This document shows positions 9,745 through 18,573 of a stretch of DNA of 64,000 nucleotides, piece by piece. The notes beneath the pieces are model-generated. The model was given only the letters and a program-made list of their open reading frames with translations. It did not search any database and was not told the origin of the DNA. Where the stretch lies: contig NZ_JADFFM010000001.1 of assembly GCF_015221995.1 (NCBI RefSeq), forward strand, positions 2,914,001 through 2,978,000, written 5' to 3'. Numbering within the stretch: the first letter of the stretch is position 1; every line of letters begins with the position of its first letter. The DNA is from Mucilaginibacter boryungensis. Its GTDB lineage: Bacteria; Bacteroidota; Bacteroidia; Sphingobacteriales; Sphingobacteriaceae. Position numbers and translations under genes: made by a program.

Positions 9745-11442
9745 ATGAAATGGATTTATTGGTGTTTGGTTTTAATAGGGTTGGTTTTTACGGCATTTTC
9801 TTTTAAGCAAACTGTTAAAACCCCGCCTTCCAAACAAAAACGCCCTAATATTATTGTGATTTTAGCCGACGACCTTGGTTATTCGGATATCGGCTGCTAT
9901 GGCGGCGAAGTGAAAACGCCTAATCTTGATTATCTGGCACAAAACGGCATCCGTTACACACAGTTTTATAATACTTCGCGTTGCTGCCCTACACGTGCAT
10001 CCCTACTTACAGGTTTATATAACCATCAGGCGGGCATTGGCAAAATGACCGATGCGGAAGATGCGCCAGGATATCAGGGCCATATTACTGAAAATACCAT
10101 CACCCTGGCCGAGTTACTTAAATTAGGGGGGTACCATACGGCGATGTCCGGGAAGTGGCATGTTTCTAATACCAATGGCCAGCCAAATAAACAAAAGCAA
10201 ATGGACTGGCTTAACCATCATAAAGATGACGGGGATTTTTCACCCCTCAGCCAATATCCTACCAGCCGCGGGTTTGAAAAATATTTTGGCACGATATGGG
10301 GGGTGGTTGATTATTATGATCCTTTTAGCCTGGTAAGCGGTACTACACCGATAAAAAGTGTTCCTAAAAGTTATTACCATACCGATGCTATCAATGATAC
10401 GGCGGTAGCTTATATCAAAGGCTATGCCCAATCTGAAAAACCATTTTTTTTGTACGTGGCCGAAAATGCACCGCACTGGCCGCTGATGGCAAAACCCGAA
10501 GATATTGCCAAATATAAAAATACCTATAAAGCAGGCTGGGATGCTATTCGGAAAGCTCGCTATCAAAAAATGATCAGCATCGGCCTCATCGACCCTAAAG
10601 TTACCAAACTTTCTGACCGGATAGGTACTAACCTAAGATGGGAAGATAATCCGGATAAAGATTGGGACGCGTCGGCCATGGCGGTTCATGCAGCCATGAT
10701 AGATTGCATGGATCAGGGTATTGGCCGTATCATCAATGCGCTTAAGCAAACGGGGCAACTTGATAATACATTGATTATTTTTCTATCCGATAACGGCGCA
10801 AGTGCAGAAAATTGTGCAAACTACGGCCCTGGTTTTGATCGCCCCGACCAGACCCGCGATGGACGGGCAATTGTTTATGCCACGAAGAAACAGGCGCCCC
10901 CCGGACCTGAAACCACTTATTCCTCTATCGGGCCACGTTGGGCTAATGTGGCTAATACCCCCTACCAGTATTGGAAAGAAGAATCATATGAAGGAGGGAT
11001 CCGTACGCCAATGATCGCTTTTTGGCCTAAAGGCATTACTGTTGGCAAGGGCGGTTTTAAAGATCAGGTTGGGCATGTGATGGATTTTATGAGCACATTT
11101 GCTGAACTGGCTGGTGTTAAATACCCGTCTATTTATAAAGGACACGCGGTGCCACCAACCAGCGGTATAAGCCTGGTCCCTGGTTTCAGTGGCAAAGCCT
11201 CGGCTGGTCATACCTCCCTGTTTAACGAGCATTTTGGCGCACGATATGCCCGTGTAGGAAATTGGAAGCTCACAGCCTTTAGTAAAGATACCGCCTGGCA
11301 CTTATTTAACCTAACTACCGATAAAACAGAAACCAATGATCTGGCTCAACAATATCCTGATAAAGTACATAAATTAGATAGTTTATGGCGTACTTGGGCT
11401 AAAACCCACCAGGTCTTCCCCAAACCGTCAAAAAGAAAATAA
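9745..11442 (+). CDS. S1-family sulfatase (arylsulfatase type)
   Basis: The 565-residue protein has an N-terminal hydrophobic signal, then RPNIIVILADDLGYSDIGCYG, whose Asp pair is the sulfatase metal site, and the C-x-P-x-R maturation motif at residues 80-84 (C80-C-P-T-R84) within TSRCCPTRASLLTG. Cys80 would be converted to formylglycine by a maturase not encoded in this window. Further family marks are SGKWHVS, APHWPLMAKPEDI and LIIFLSDNGA. The overall pattern resembles large S1_4-type arylsulfatases. It removes sulfate esters from a glycan and implies a sulfated polysaccharide or glycoprotein as the target of this PUL. It is the last gene of the plus-strand cluster. Confidence 0.93.
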   Translation: MKWIYWCLVLIGLVFTAFSFKQTVKTPPSKQKRPNIIVILADDLGYSDIGCYGGEVKTPNLDYLAQNGIRYTQFYNTSRCCPTRASLLTGLYNHQAGIGKMTDAEDAPGYQGHITENTITLAELLKLGGYHTAMSGKWHVSNTNGQPNKQKQMDWLNHHKDDGDFSPLSQYPTSRGFEKYFGTIWGVVDYYDPFSLVSGTTPIKSVPKSYYHTDAINDTAVAYIKGYAQSEKPFFLYVAENAPHWPLMAKPEDIAKYKNTYKAGWDAIRKARYQKMISIGLIDPKVTKLSDRIGTNLRWEDNPDKDWDASAMAVHAAMIDCMDQGIGRIINALKQTGQLDNTLIIFLSDNGASAENCANYGPGFDRPDQTRDGRAIVYATKKQAPPGPETTYSSIGPRWANVANTPYQYWKEESYEGGIRTPMIAFWPKGITVGKGGFKDQVGHVMDFMSTFAELAGVKYPSIYKGHAVPPTSGISLVPGFSGKASAGHTSLFNEHFGARYARVGNWKLTAFSKDTAWHLFNLTTDKTETNDLAQQYPDKVHKLDSLWRTWAKTHQVFPKPSKRK

Positions 11443-11936
11443 CTTAACCAGGTTTTGTGAACTCGTAGTGGTGCAGGTGCTAATAACTGGCCGATTAATA
11501 TCAGTAATTCAAAGAATGAAAGCAAATCACAACAATCATATTATCTAATTTTAAATACTATCTAAAAACATTAAAAATGGAATTAGGTGTTTGCCTGTAA
11601 TCTCCCCTCTCCGCAAAACGTCTCTTAATTAATTGATTTTCAATAGTTTTACTATTTAATTAAGAGACGTTCGTCTTCCTACCCAAATCATAAAAAACTG
11701 GTAATCAATTGCATTTGAGTTGGAACCCCTTTAACTTTCTGTATTAAAAAATAATTGGTTATCAATTATTAAATTTATTCTGAAGGATTATCTTCTCTAT
11801 AATACTCATCCGTTGCTTTGACGATAATATCGACGATTAAAAGAAGAAATCTATGTTCTTAACTTCTTCAGGCTTATTCATTATTGTTTTAATCTCGGGA
11901 TCTATGTTCTTAGATACTGTCCGGCTCAACTACTTT
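11443..11936. other. 494-bp convergent intergenic region
   Basis: No coding frame with convincing features is visible between the sulfatase and the convergent SGNH gene. The region is AT-rich and holds two perfect inverted repeats: a 16-bp stem (listed separately) and AATAATTG/CAATTATT at 11750-11757 and 11763-11770. No classical GC-rich terminator was seen. Confidence 0.5.
11617..11671. repeat. Perfect 16-bp inverted repeat with 23-nt loop
   Basis: Arms 11617-11632 (AACGTCTCTTAATTAA) and 11656-11671 are exact reverse complements separated by 23 nt. The stem is AT-rich and no T-run follows on either strand, so it is not a textbook terminator. It could be a bidirectional stop between convergent genes, an mRNA 3' stabiliser or the remnant of a small mobile element. 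Confidence 0.75.
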
Positions 11937-12689
11937 TCATTTAATTGCTGCCAGCCAGGCATGGGCCAATAAAGTAATACCCGCCATATTAGGATGAACA
12001 CCATCACGTGTCCAGTATGCCCCGGGGGCGGTTTTCATCGCCTTATCTATAACGGATTGAAAAGGAACGAATCCTGTATCATATTCTTCAGCTATTTCGC
12101 GTGCTGCCGCCTGGAATTCATAAAATTTAGGATACCATATGTCTGTCACCCGGTTTACCCCATTTACAGCATAAGGCTCACCTATAATGAGTTTTACATC
12201 AGGTAAGGCTTGTTTAGTACGATCAAGCAATTTTTTATAATCAGTCCGATAGGTTTCGATCGTCCCTTTATAGCCTGCGGTCATGGTATGCCAAAAATCA
12301 TTTACACCTACAAAAATGCTTAATACATTTGGTTTCAAGTCCAGGCAATCAGTGTCCCAACGGGCGGCAAGCTGGTAAACTTTATTCCCGCTAACCCCCT
12401 TATTATAAATTTGTAATTTCTTATCCGGATAATTAACAAGCAAACCCGATCCGGCTACCAAAGCATAACCGTTACCCATGCATCCAATATCATTGGGAAT
12501 CGTTTTTGTTTTGTCGCGCCCGGCATCAGTAATAGAATCTCCCTGAAAAAGTACAACATCATTAACATCCAAACGGATTTTCTTCCCCTCAGCTTCAGCA
12601 AAGGCAGCTGAGGCTATTTCAGGAAGAGTGAGACTGGCCAGGGTGCCAATCGCAGCATTCCGGATAAAAGAACGGCGGGTATTTTCCAT
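11937..12689 (-). CDS. SGNH/GDSL-family esterase with Tat-like signal
   Basis: The 250-residue protein opens with TRRSFIRNAAIGTLASLTLP, a twin-arginine-type signal, indicating export after folding. The SGNH blocks are present: FQGDSITDAG with nucleophile Ser52, GVNDFWHT with the block III Asn, and RDGVHPNMAG with the catalytic Asp/His. Such enzymes remove acetyl groups from sugars. It lies 22 bp downstream of the NanA-type aldolase gene in the same direction, so sialate or other sugar O-acetyl removal is a reasonable guess, but the substrate is inference from context. Confidence 0.87.
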   Translation of the reverse strand: MENTRRSFIRNAAIGTLASLTLPEIASAAFAEAEGKKIRLDVNDVVLFQGDSITDAGRDKTKTIPNDIGCMGNGYALVAGSGLLVNYPDKKLQIYNKGVSGNKVYQLAARWDTDCLDLKPNVLSIFVGVNDFWHTMTAGYKGTIETYRTDYKKLLDRTKQALPDVKLIIGEPYAVNGVNRVTDIWYPKFYEFQAAAREIAEEYDTGFVPFQSVIDKAMKTAPGAYWTRDGVHPNMAGITLLAHAWLAAIK

Positions 12690-12711
12690 ATTTAAGCTTT
12701 ATTGCAATTAA

Positions 12712-13653
12712 TTATTTATCTAAAACTACTGGTGAATTGCTTTCATCATATTGCTTAAGCAGGTTAAAAAAATCAATTTCTTCTAAACTTTCTTTTAGCA
12801 ACTTAAATTCAGGATCGGTTAAATCCACTAATGGAAGCCGGCATGGGCCTAAATCATAACCAAGCATTTTCATAATAGCCCGCTGGGCAGGTATAGGCGA
12901 AAATTTAAAAAGGATCCTGATCATTTGTACCATCTTAGCTTGTATAGCCCTTGCTTTTGAAATATCCCCGCTTCTAAATAAATTAATAATATCGTGATAA
13001 AAAGGTACTGCGAAATTATACGTACTTCCAATAGCACCCCTGGCTCCTACTGCTAACGCGCTTAAAAGCATTTCGTCGAATCCGGAAAGGATGTCAAATT
13101 TACCATTATCATAATCCAGACAAGATTGGTATTCATATAAGGTTGATGCTGTATATTTAATACCAGCCAGATTTGGGACTTTTTCTTTACAAGCATCCAG
13201 AAATTCGATCAGGTCAACATTTCCTGTAAATGCCGGTACATGGTAATAATAATAGGGTAAAGATGGGGCGGCTGATGCTATTTCAGCTATACAATTTACC
13301 AGGTTGTGTAAAGAGTTTGGCTTGAAGTAAAAAGCGGGAACCGATGAAATAGCGTCTGCACCTATAGATGCAGCATGTGCGGCAAGCTTTTTAGATTCAG
13401 TAACGGCAGTATGCCCTACATGAATAAATACAAGAATCCGGCCTTTTGCACTCATTACAAATTGCTCTGCTACCTGCATCCTTTCATTAATTGTCATATT
13501 TAGCCCTTCACCATTAGTGCCACATATAAATATCCCTTTTAACCCATCCGAAATCATTTTTTCAACAAGTAATGGGATCATTTTTAGGTTTAATGAGCCA
13601 TCGTTGTTAAATGGCGTAAAAACAGCTGCGATAAGTCCTTCAATTTTTCTCAT
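12712..13653 (-). CDS. nanA: N-acetylneuraminate lyase-type aldolase (DapA/NanA superfamily)
   Basis: The 313-residue barrel enzyme shows the class I aldolase signature: GTNGEGLNMT near residue 45, PYYYYHVPAFTGN with the catalytic Tyr, and AGIKYTAS with Schiff-base Lys166, almost the same position as Lys165 of E. coli NanA. From family knowledge, its N-terminus (EGLIAAVFTPF) and DEMLLSALAVGARGAIGSTYN resemble vertebrate-type N-acetylneuraminate lyases more than DapA. It would split sialic acid, or a related 3-deoxy-ulosonic acid, into pyruvate and an amino sugar in the cytoplasm. The frame extends to TTG at 13659, but ATG at 13653 was chosen. A 29-bp palindromic element lies 15 nt upstream of the start. 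Confidence 0.85.
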   Translation of the reverse strand: MRKIEGLIAAVFTPFNNDGSLNLKMIPLLVEKMISDGLKGIFICGTNGEGLNMTINERMQVAEQFVMSAKGRILVFIHVGHTAVTESKKLAAHAASIGADAISSVPAFYFKPNSLHNLVNCIAEIASAAPSLPYYYYHVPAFTGNVDLIEFLDACKEKVPNLAGIKYTASTLYEYQSCLDYDNGKFDILSGFDEMLLSALAVGARGAIGSTYNFAVPFYHDIINLFRSGDISKARAIQAKMVQMIRILFKFSPIPAQRAIMKMLGYDLGPCRLPLVDLTDPEFKLLKESLEEIDFFNLLKQYDESNSPVVLDK

Positions 13654-13667
13654 AATCAATAATGCTT

Positions 13668-13696
13668 ATATGTTATACATATATACAAATATGTAA
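13668..13696. promoter_or_regulatory. Candidate GntR operator, copy 1 of an identical 29-bp element
   Basis: This sequence is identical over 29 bases to 32380-32408. It contains alternating half-sites ATATGT, ACATAT, ATATGT, making two overlapping palindromes: ATATGT-tat-ACATAT and TACATAT-atacaa-ATATGTA. It lies 15 nt upstream of the aldolase start and within the region divergent from the GntR-type regulator. Repression by that regulator is the simplest reading (inference). Confidence 0.72.
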
Positions 13697-13830
13697 TTTA
13701 TTTTTGATAATTAATATTTTATTTAAAAGTTAGCGAGATATATTAGATTACAATTGATGCGCATTTAAATGTTCAATTTCATGCGTCTTTTAAGAGAGCC
13801 AGCGAGCCTTCGTTTAACAAAAGATAATAG

Positions 13831-13838
13831 TAAATTTG
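13831..13838 (+). promoter_or_regulatory. Candidate -7 promoter element of the GntR-type gene
   Basis: TAAATTTG matches the Bacteroidota -7 consensus TAnnTTTG and lies 29 bp upstream of the ATG at 13868. No clear -33 TTG was found at the expected distance. A single ACATAT half-site at 13860-13865 next to the start could allow autoregulation. Confidence 0.45.
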
Positions 13839-13867
13839 TAGCTTTATATACTACATAAAACATATTT

Positions 13868-14614
13868 ATGACTGATATTAATAAATCTGCCCCGAAGATT
13901 GAAAAAACAGGCAGTGAGCTTTTTGATCTGGAGCCCCTGGTTAGTATTAATATGACCGACCAGGTTGAAGATAAATTAAGGAATTATTTTATCCACAGAA
14001 AATTTAAAGCTGGTGATACACTGCCCAAAGAAATGGAATTGGCCGCGGCTTTAAATGTAAGCAGAACCATAGTACGCGAGGCCCTAAGCCGGTTAAAGAT
14101 GTTAGGGATGATTGAATCGCGCAAAAGAAGGGGTATGATACTAACCGAACCCGATATTTGGAGCGGTTTTATTAAGATCGTTGATTCTAAACTGCTCGGT
14201 GAACGGGCACTGAAAGAATTATTGGAATTACGTTTGGTAATTGAAATGGGGGTAAGCGAGCTATTGTTTTTACGAAGAAATGAGGCTGATTTAGACGCGC
14301 TCGAAAAAATCGTAATTATGGAGGAAGATAAGGCTAAAACCCCTGCTGATCATGCCATATACGACGTAGAATTTCATAAAATTTTATATCATATGTCGGG
14401 AAATGAAACTCTCTATAGATTTCAGAAAATGTTAGGCTATGTATTTAATTATATTGTAGGCGCTATGAGTACGGTAAATGAAAAAGATCGTGCGGTAACA
14501 GTGACACATAGAGACTTGCTTAATATTCTTAAAAATGGGGATCCAAGAACATTCCAAGATGCAATGCACAAACATTTAGCGCCTTATTATAAGTTTCTAT
14601 TATCGCCTAAATAA
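13868..14614 (+). CDS. GntR/FadR-family transcriptional regulator (FCD domain)
   Basis: The 248-residue protein has a winged helix (about residues 30-93: LPKEMELAAALNVSRTIVRE, then GMIESRKRRGMIL) and an all-helical FCD ligand domain (about 115-240). The FCD metal/ligand residues look intact: Asp166 and His170 in YDVEFHKILYH, His214 in THRDLL, and a final His in MHKHL. FCD regulators usually bind sugar acids or other carboxylates, which fits sialic or another ulosonic acid. The gene is divergent from the aldolase. A candidate operator lies in the shared intergenic region and again upstream of the 32281 operon. Confidence 0.92.
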   Translation: MTDINKSAPKIEKTGSELFDLEPLVSINMTDQVEDKLRNYFIHRKFKAGDTLPKEMELAAALNVSRTIVREALSRLKMLGMIESRKRRGMILTEPDIWSGFIKIVDSKLLGERALKELLELRLVIEMGVSELLFLRRNEADLDALEKIVIMEEDKAKTPADHAIYDVEFHKILYHMSGNETLYRFQKMLGYVFNYIVGAMSTVNEKDRAVTVTHRDLLNILKNGDPRTFQDAMHKHLAPYYKFLLSPK

Positions 14615-14713
14615 AAATTGGAAAATTTTTCAATATAAACCAAAATCAGATAAGGTGAGAACTCTATCTATAAAGTTTCAGTTATTTTATTGTTTAATGC
14701 TTCCAGTTTAAAC

Positions 14714-14998
14714 CTATTTATTGTTTATAAAAAAACTTTCCGTATTTAAAATAATACCTTGTTTCTTGCAAAACTCAAGAATAGCCCGCCGCCCGAACTT
14801 GCCTATTAAATGGATCCGATTTAAATCCTGATAGCTCAGCAGGGAAAGTTCAAAAACGGTATTAATACCAATATTCGACAATGCATTTTTTGTTAATGTC
14901 GTAAAACAGGTTAAATCCTTAATTAAAACGTCCTCCTGTTTATATTCAGCAACGGTTTCGTTCATGAGTAACATTGTAGTGTTATGATTTTGTAGCAT
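14714..14998 (-). CDS. Stand-alone RNA polymerase alpha-CTD-like protein
   Basis: This 94-residue protein is built around a helix-hairpin-helix segment, LTKNALSNIGINTVFELSLL followed by DLNRIHLIGKFGRRAILEFC. This is the pattern of the C-terminal domain of RNA polymerase alpha subunit (ALxxxGIxTVxxL...LxxIxxxGxKxxxEI). The alpha N-terminal dimerisation domain is absent, and the ~30 residues before the domain look like a short tail. It lies 34 bp after the last enzyme gene of the large operon, so it may be co-transcribed. It could bind UP-element DNA or a regulator, but the role is unknown. The fold call is by pattern only. Confidence 0.72.
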   Translation of the reverse strand: MLQNHNTTMLLMNETVAEYKQEDVLIKDLTCFTTLTKNALSNIGINTVFELSLLSYQDLNRIHLIGKFGRRAILEFCKKQGIILNTESFFINNK

Positions 14999-15032
14999 TA
15001 CCTTTATTACTAATTGTATTGATTTATTTGAA

Positions 15033-16454
15033 TTATTTTCGAGCTTTTAATATAAGATCGACTATAGGTGTAGGGTTTGGCAGGCTATGCGGATGATGGT
15101 GACCATTGGGCTTATGTATCACAGTGATATTACCACCCAATGCTTTTACTTTTTGTTCAAACGGCAGGGTATTTTCTTCCATAGGCACCGTTTCATCGGC
15201 ATCACCGCAAACATGCAGCATAGGATATTTGCCTTTTACTATTTTTTTAATTTTATCTATAGGGCTATTAGCAAAGGAAGCCACACCTTCTTCCGAAGTA
15301 ATTTGGTAATCCTTTTTGAAGGTTTCCCAATTGGTCGCACTGCCTGGCCCTTTACCTTTACCGCCCGGCCAGCTTTTTAAGTCGAGTACAGGATTATCGG
15401 CATAAACAAAAGCTACCTTTTTGGGATTTTCTGCTGCCCAATTATAAACGTATACCCCACCCCGGCTCATACCTTCCAGTACCCCTTTTTTAGCCAGGCC
15501 GGCTTTTCTTAATAGGGAATAGTAATCGTTCCATAGGCTAACTGCTTTTTCGTTGCCAAACAATTCAGCCACATCACAATATACTATATGATACCCCCGT
15601 TCCAATAAAGCAATTTCCACCTGTGGTTCAGTACCCCAAAACCTTGCACGCCAAATCCAGGAGTGATTTTTATCAGACCATTTAGGTTTAACTATTTTAC
15701 AGTTGCGACCGTTATATTTAAAATCGGCACATTGGTAGCCGTAAAACGAGGTAATCTTTTTTGCACTATCTATTTTGCTGAAAACATCATACTCTCTATC
15801 CTGCTTTTGCTTAACTAATTCGGCTAACCTATTGGCAATAATGGCCAAACCTCTTTGGTCGGGATGCACCTGATCGGGAAGGTACTGCGCTTTATCAATT
15901 AGCAATGAATGGAGATCGATAACTTCCAGATCCAGATCATACGCAACCTGCTGAATGTCGGGTATAATTTTCCTGGTGATTATCTGGTCCCATATTTGGG
16001 CGGTATCTGCCTTAAAAGAGGGTACCGGGAGCAGCAATACCACCCTTGGTTGCGAAGCAAGCTGGGTAAATGAACGCACAAAAGCTTTATAATCATCTAC
16101 AAACTCGTTCAAATAACCTCTGTTTATCAATTTGGTGTCGTTAGTGCCCAATTTAATAAACACAATATCCGGCTGGCTTTTTAAGGCATGCTGATATTGC
16201 TGCGTGTTCCAGTAAGGCGCATTCCCCTTACGGAGCAACGTAGTACCGCTTACGCCATAGTTAGTAACCTGATACTTTTCGCCTAATAAAGCTTGTAATT
16301 GTGCCGGGTAAGCATCTTTTGGTTGGTTATAACTGCCACGACCCAAAGTAATACTGTTACCAATGCAAGCTATTTTAATTTTAGACTGCCCAAAGCCCGG
16401 GCTTAGCCCCAAGCTAACTTGAATAAATAAAATAATTGATAATATATTTTTCAT
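15033..16454 (-). CDS. Two-domain esterase: SGNH hydrolase fused to alpha/beta hydrolase
   Basis: The 473-residue secreted protein (signal peptide to about residue 23) carries two different hydrolase folds. Residues ~25-215 are SGNH: IGNSITLG (Ser34), KLGTNDT (Asn105) and DQVHPDQRG (Asp/His194-197). Residues ~235-473 look like an alpha/beta hydrolase with nucleophile elbow GMSRGG (Ser330), an acid in HVCGDADETVP (around 418-420) and a His cluster at 452-454 (PNGHHHPHS). Both catalytic sets appear complete, so one polypeptide may remove two kinds of ester from the same glycan. It is the last carbohydrate gene of the operon; acetylated sialic acid or acetylated plant sugar are possible substrates. 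Confidence 0.82.
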   Translation of the reverse strand: MKNILSIILFIQVSLGLSPGFGQSKIKIACIGNSITLGRGSYNQPKDAYPAQLQALLGEKYQVTNYGVSGTTLLRKGNAPYWNTQQYQHALKSQPDIVFIKLGTNDTKLINRGYLNEFVDDYKAFVRSFTQLASQPRVVLLLPVPSFKADTAQIWDQIITRKIIPDIQQVAYDLDLEVIDLHSLLIDKAQYLPDQVHPDQRGLAIIANRLAELVKQKQDREYDVFSKIDSAKKITSFYGYQCADFKYNGRNCKIVKPKWSDKNHSWIWRARFWGTEPQVEIALLERGYHIVYCDVAELFGNEKAVSLWNDYYSLLRKAGLAKKGVLEGMSRGGVYVYNWAAENPKKVAFVYADNPVLDLKSWPGGKGKGPGSATNWETFKKDYQITSEEGVASFANSPIDKIKKIVKGKYPMLHVCGDADETVPMEENTLPFEQKVKALGGNITVIHKPNGHHHPHSLPNPTPIVDLILKARK

Positions 16455-16513
16455 TTGTACATTTTTTATATGATTATGTGTTGTGACGCCGGCACCAATC
16501 CATTATCCGGTAA

Positions 16514-18562
16514 TTATTTTAACATCCATATACAACTATCTTCCAGCTTTACATTTTGGTTTTGGGCAACCACCCTAACGGTGTTGCTACCATTTTTTAA
16601 TAAGATGTTATCCCATATCACCCTATGTAACGAATCGGCGCTCTTTCTTCCGAATGACACTCCGTTCAGAAATAGTTCGGCATCCGGAAAATTGGTATAC
16701 ACTTTTATAGCAGTTGCCGTTACCGTCCTGTCTGTAAACCTGCGTTCTGTTATATACACCATTGGCTCTGTGTTCCAATTGGCTTTATAGAAGTAAAAAG
16801 CGTCCTTTACAATTTTCCGGTCATAGGTAACTAAACCTTTGTCATTGATCCCATTATCATCACCTTCGTCTCTGATAGCAGAACCGAAATCTGCCAGCAC
16901 CCATATAAATTTACCCCATATATATTTCCTGGTGTTTAACTGCTCCCAATTCTTTTCATGGAATAAAGTTTGCCATTCTTCCGGGTGAAACTTACCTCCG
17001 GCACTTGGTCGCACTAACGGATAAGCGTGTTTGTAAGGACTTGCACCGGCCCCATACTCGCTAACGGCGATTGGTTTTAACGGATATTTGCGATGCATTT
17101 TATCTGCCCATTTGCCCAGATCATCAGGGACACCACCATACCAGCCATAGTATTTGTTCCAGGCAATCAGATCAGTTACCTCATTAAACGAATCATTATC
17201 CAAAAAGGAGGCACAGGTTGTCAGGCGGGTTGGATCTTCTTTTTTTGCAACTTTTTTTAATGCTGTTAAAAACGGAATTGGATCATCATAATCTAATTTC
17301 AACTCGTTAAACAAGCCCCAAAAACAGATTGACGGGTGGTTATAATTTTGTCTTATAAGCTCAACAAGTACGTCTTTAGCATGTTGTTGCAATAAAGGGT
17401 TGGCTATATACCCCGGCCCGGTATAACCCCCAGGGCCAACCAACGGGATCTCTGTCCATACGATGAGCCCGTTACGATCACACAGCTCATAAAAGTATTT
17501 TCCCTGGGGGTAATGGGTTAAACGTAAGGCTGTAGCACCAATTTTTTTTATTAAATTGATATCCGTGTCTTCATCAGCAGCAGTTAATGCCGAACCTTTA
17601 CCTTCAACATCTTCATGACGCCCCAGCCCATGTAAATCCAGATACTTCCCATTTAGAAAGAAGCCATTTTGTGCATCTACGGAAAAATATCGAAATCCTA
17701 TTTCTTCGTTCACGCTGTCCGATACTCTATTTCCGTCTAACAGCTCTACCCGGGCATGGTATAGGTAGGGATCTTCTTTACCGTTCCATAAATGGGGCTT
17801 ATCTATTAAAAGCTGCTGATAGGCTACCGAGTCATTGGTTATATCAGTAGTTTTTGTTAATACTTTGGCACCAGCGTTTGTAAACAGGGTTGTCCTAAGC
17901 TTTAACCCTTGATGATGCCCTTTTAATGAAAGTTTAACCTGGGCTTCAACCGCCGCACTTTGTTTGGAGACTCTCTTTTGAACAAAGTATACCCCTGAAG
18001 AAGCATGATCCAGCGGACTGATGCAGTTCTTTTCTTTTATCAAAAGAGCAACGGGCCGATGAATGCCACCATAAACGTTAAAATCTCCGGATAAGGGCAA
18101 TACATCCATGCGGTAGGCATTACTTACCTGTACAGTAATGGTATTTTCCTGATTAAATACTAATTGATCTGTAATTTCAAAACAGAACCGGGTGTAGCCG
18201 CCCTTGTGCTCTCCTGTAAATTTTTGATTTATAAAAACATCGGCAACTGAATTTGCACCTTCGAAATAAAGAAAAACCCGCTTGTTTGCCCATTCGGGTT
18301 TTAAAAAAAGCTTTTTGATATATGTTCCTGATTGCCGCGTATAATTCATTTTACCTGCCTTAGCTTCATTGGCATTCCAGGTATGGGGTAAAGTTACCTT
18401 AGATAAATTGGGCTTGGGGCGAACGTCGTAAGTGAAATAAAAACTCCAGTTATCATTCAACGGGATACTTCCATCAGGATTTCTATCCTGGGCATATACC
18501 CTTATCCTGGCTATCATTAGCGCCGAGATAAGGATATAAATAAACAGAAGTTTCTTTCCCAT
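16514..18562 (-). CDS. Glycoside hydrolase family 2 enzyme (beta-galactosidase-like)
   Basis: The 682-residue protein has a signal peptide starting MGKKLLF and the GH2 domain order: sugar-binding jelly roll (IPLNDNWSFYF, TLPHTWNANEA, VADVFINQKFTGEHKGGYTR), an immunoglobulin-like domain (PHLWNGKEDPYLY), then the barrel with acid/base Glu in FWGLFNEL and nucleophile Glu in IAVSEYGAGA. An upstream in-frame ATG at 18640 overlaps the symporter gene, but ATG at 18562 gives a normal signal peptide. GH2 enzymes release beta-linked galactose, mannose or glucuronate; with GH29 and sialidase-like neighbours, beta-galactosidase is the most natural guess. Confidence 0.88.
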   Translation of the reverse strand: MGKKLLFIYILISALMIARIRVYAQDRNPDGSIPLNDNWSFYFTYDVRPKPNLSKVTLPHTWNANEAKAGKMNYTRQSGTYIKKLFLKPEWANKRVFLYFEGANSVADVFINQKFTGEHKGGYTRFCFEITDQLVFNQENTITVQVSNAYRMDVLPLSGDFNVYGGIHRPVALLIKEKNCISPLDHASSGVYFVQKRVSKQSAAVEAQVKLSLKGHHQGLKLRTTLFTNAGAKVLTKTTDITNDSVAYQQLLIDKPHLWNGKEDPYLYHARVELLDGNRVSDSVNEEIGFRYFSVDAQNGFFLNGKYLDLHGLGRHEDVEGKGSALTAADEDTDINLIKKIGATALRLTHYPQGKYFYELCDRNGLIVWTEIPLVGPGGYTGPGYIANPLLQQHAKDVLVELIRQNYNHPSICFWGLFNELKLDYDDPIPFLTALKKVAKKEDPTRLTTCASFLDNDSFNEVTDLIAWNKYYGWYGGVPDDLGKWADKMHRKYPLKPIAVSEYGAGASPYKHAYPLVRPSAGGKFHPEEWQTLFHEKNWEQLNTRKYIWGKFIWVLADFGSAIRDEGDDNGINDKGLVTYDRKIVKDAFYFYKANWNTEPMVYITERRFTDRTVTATAIKVYTNFPDAELFLNGVSFGRKSADSLHRVIWDNILLKNGSNTVRVVAQNQNVKLEDSCIWMLK

Positions 18563-18573
18563 ATTTATATTAT

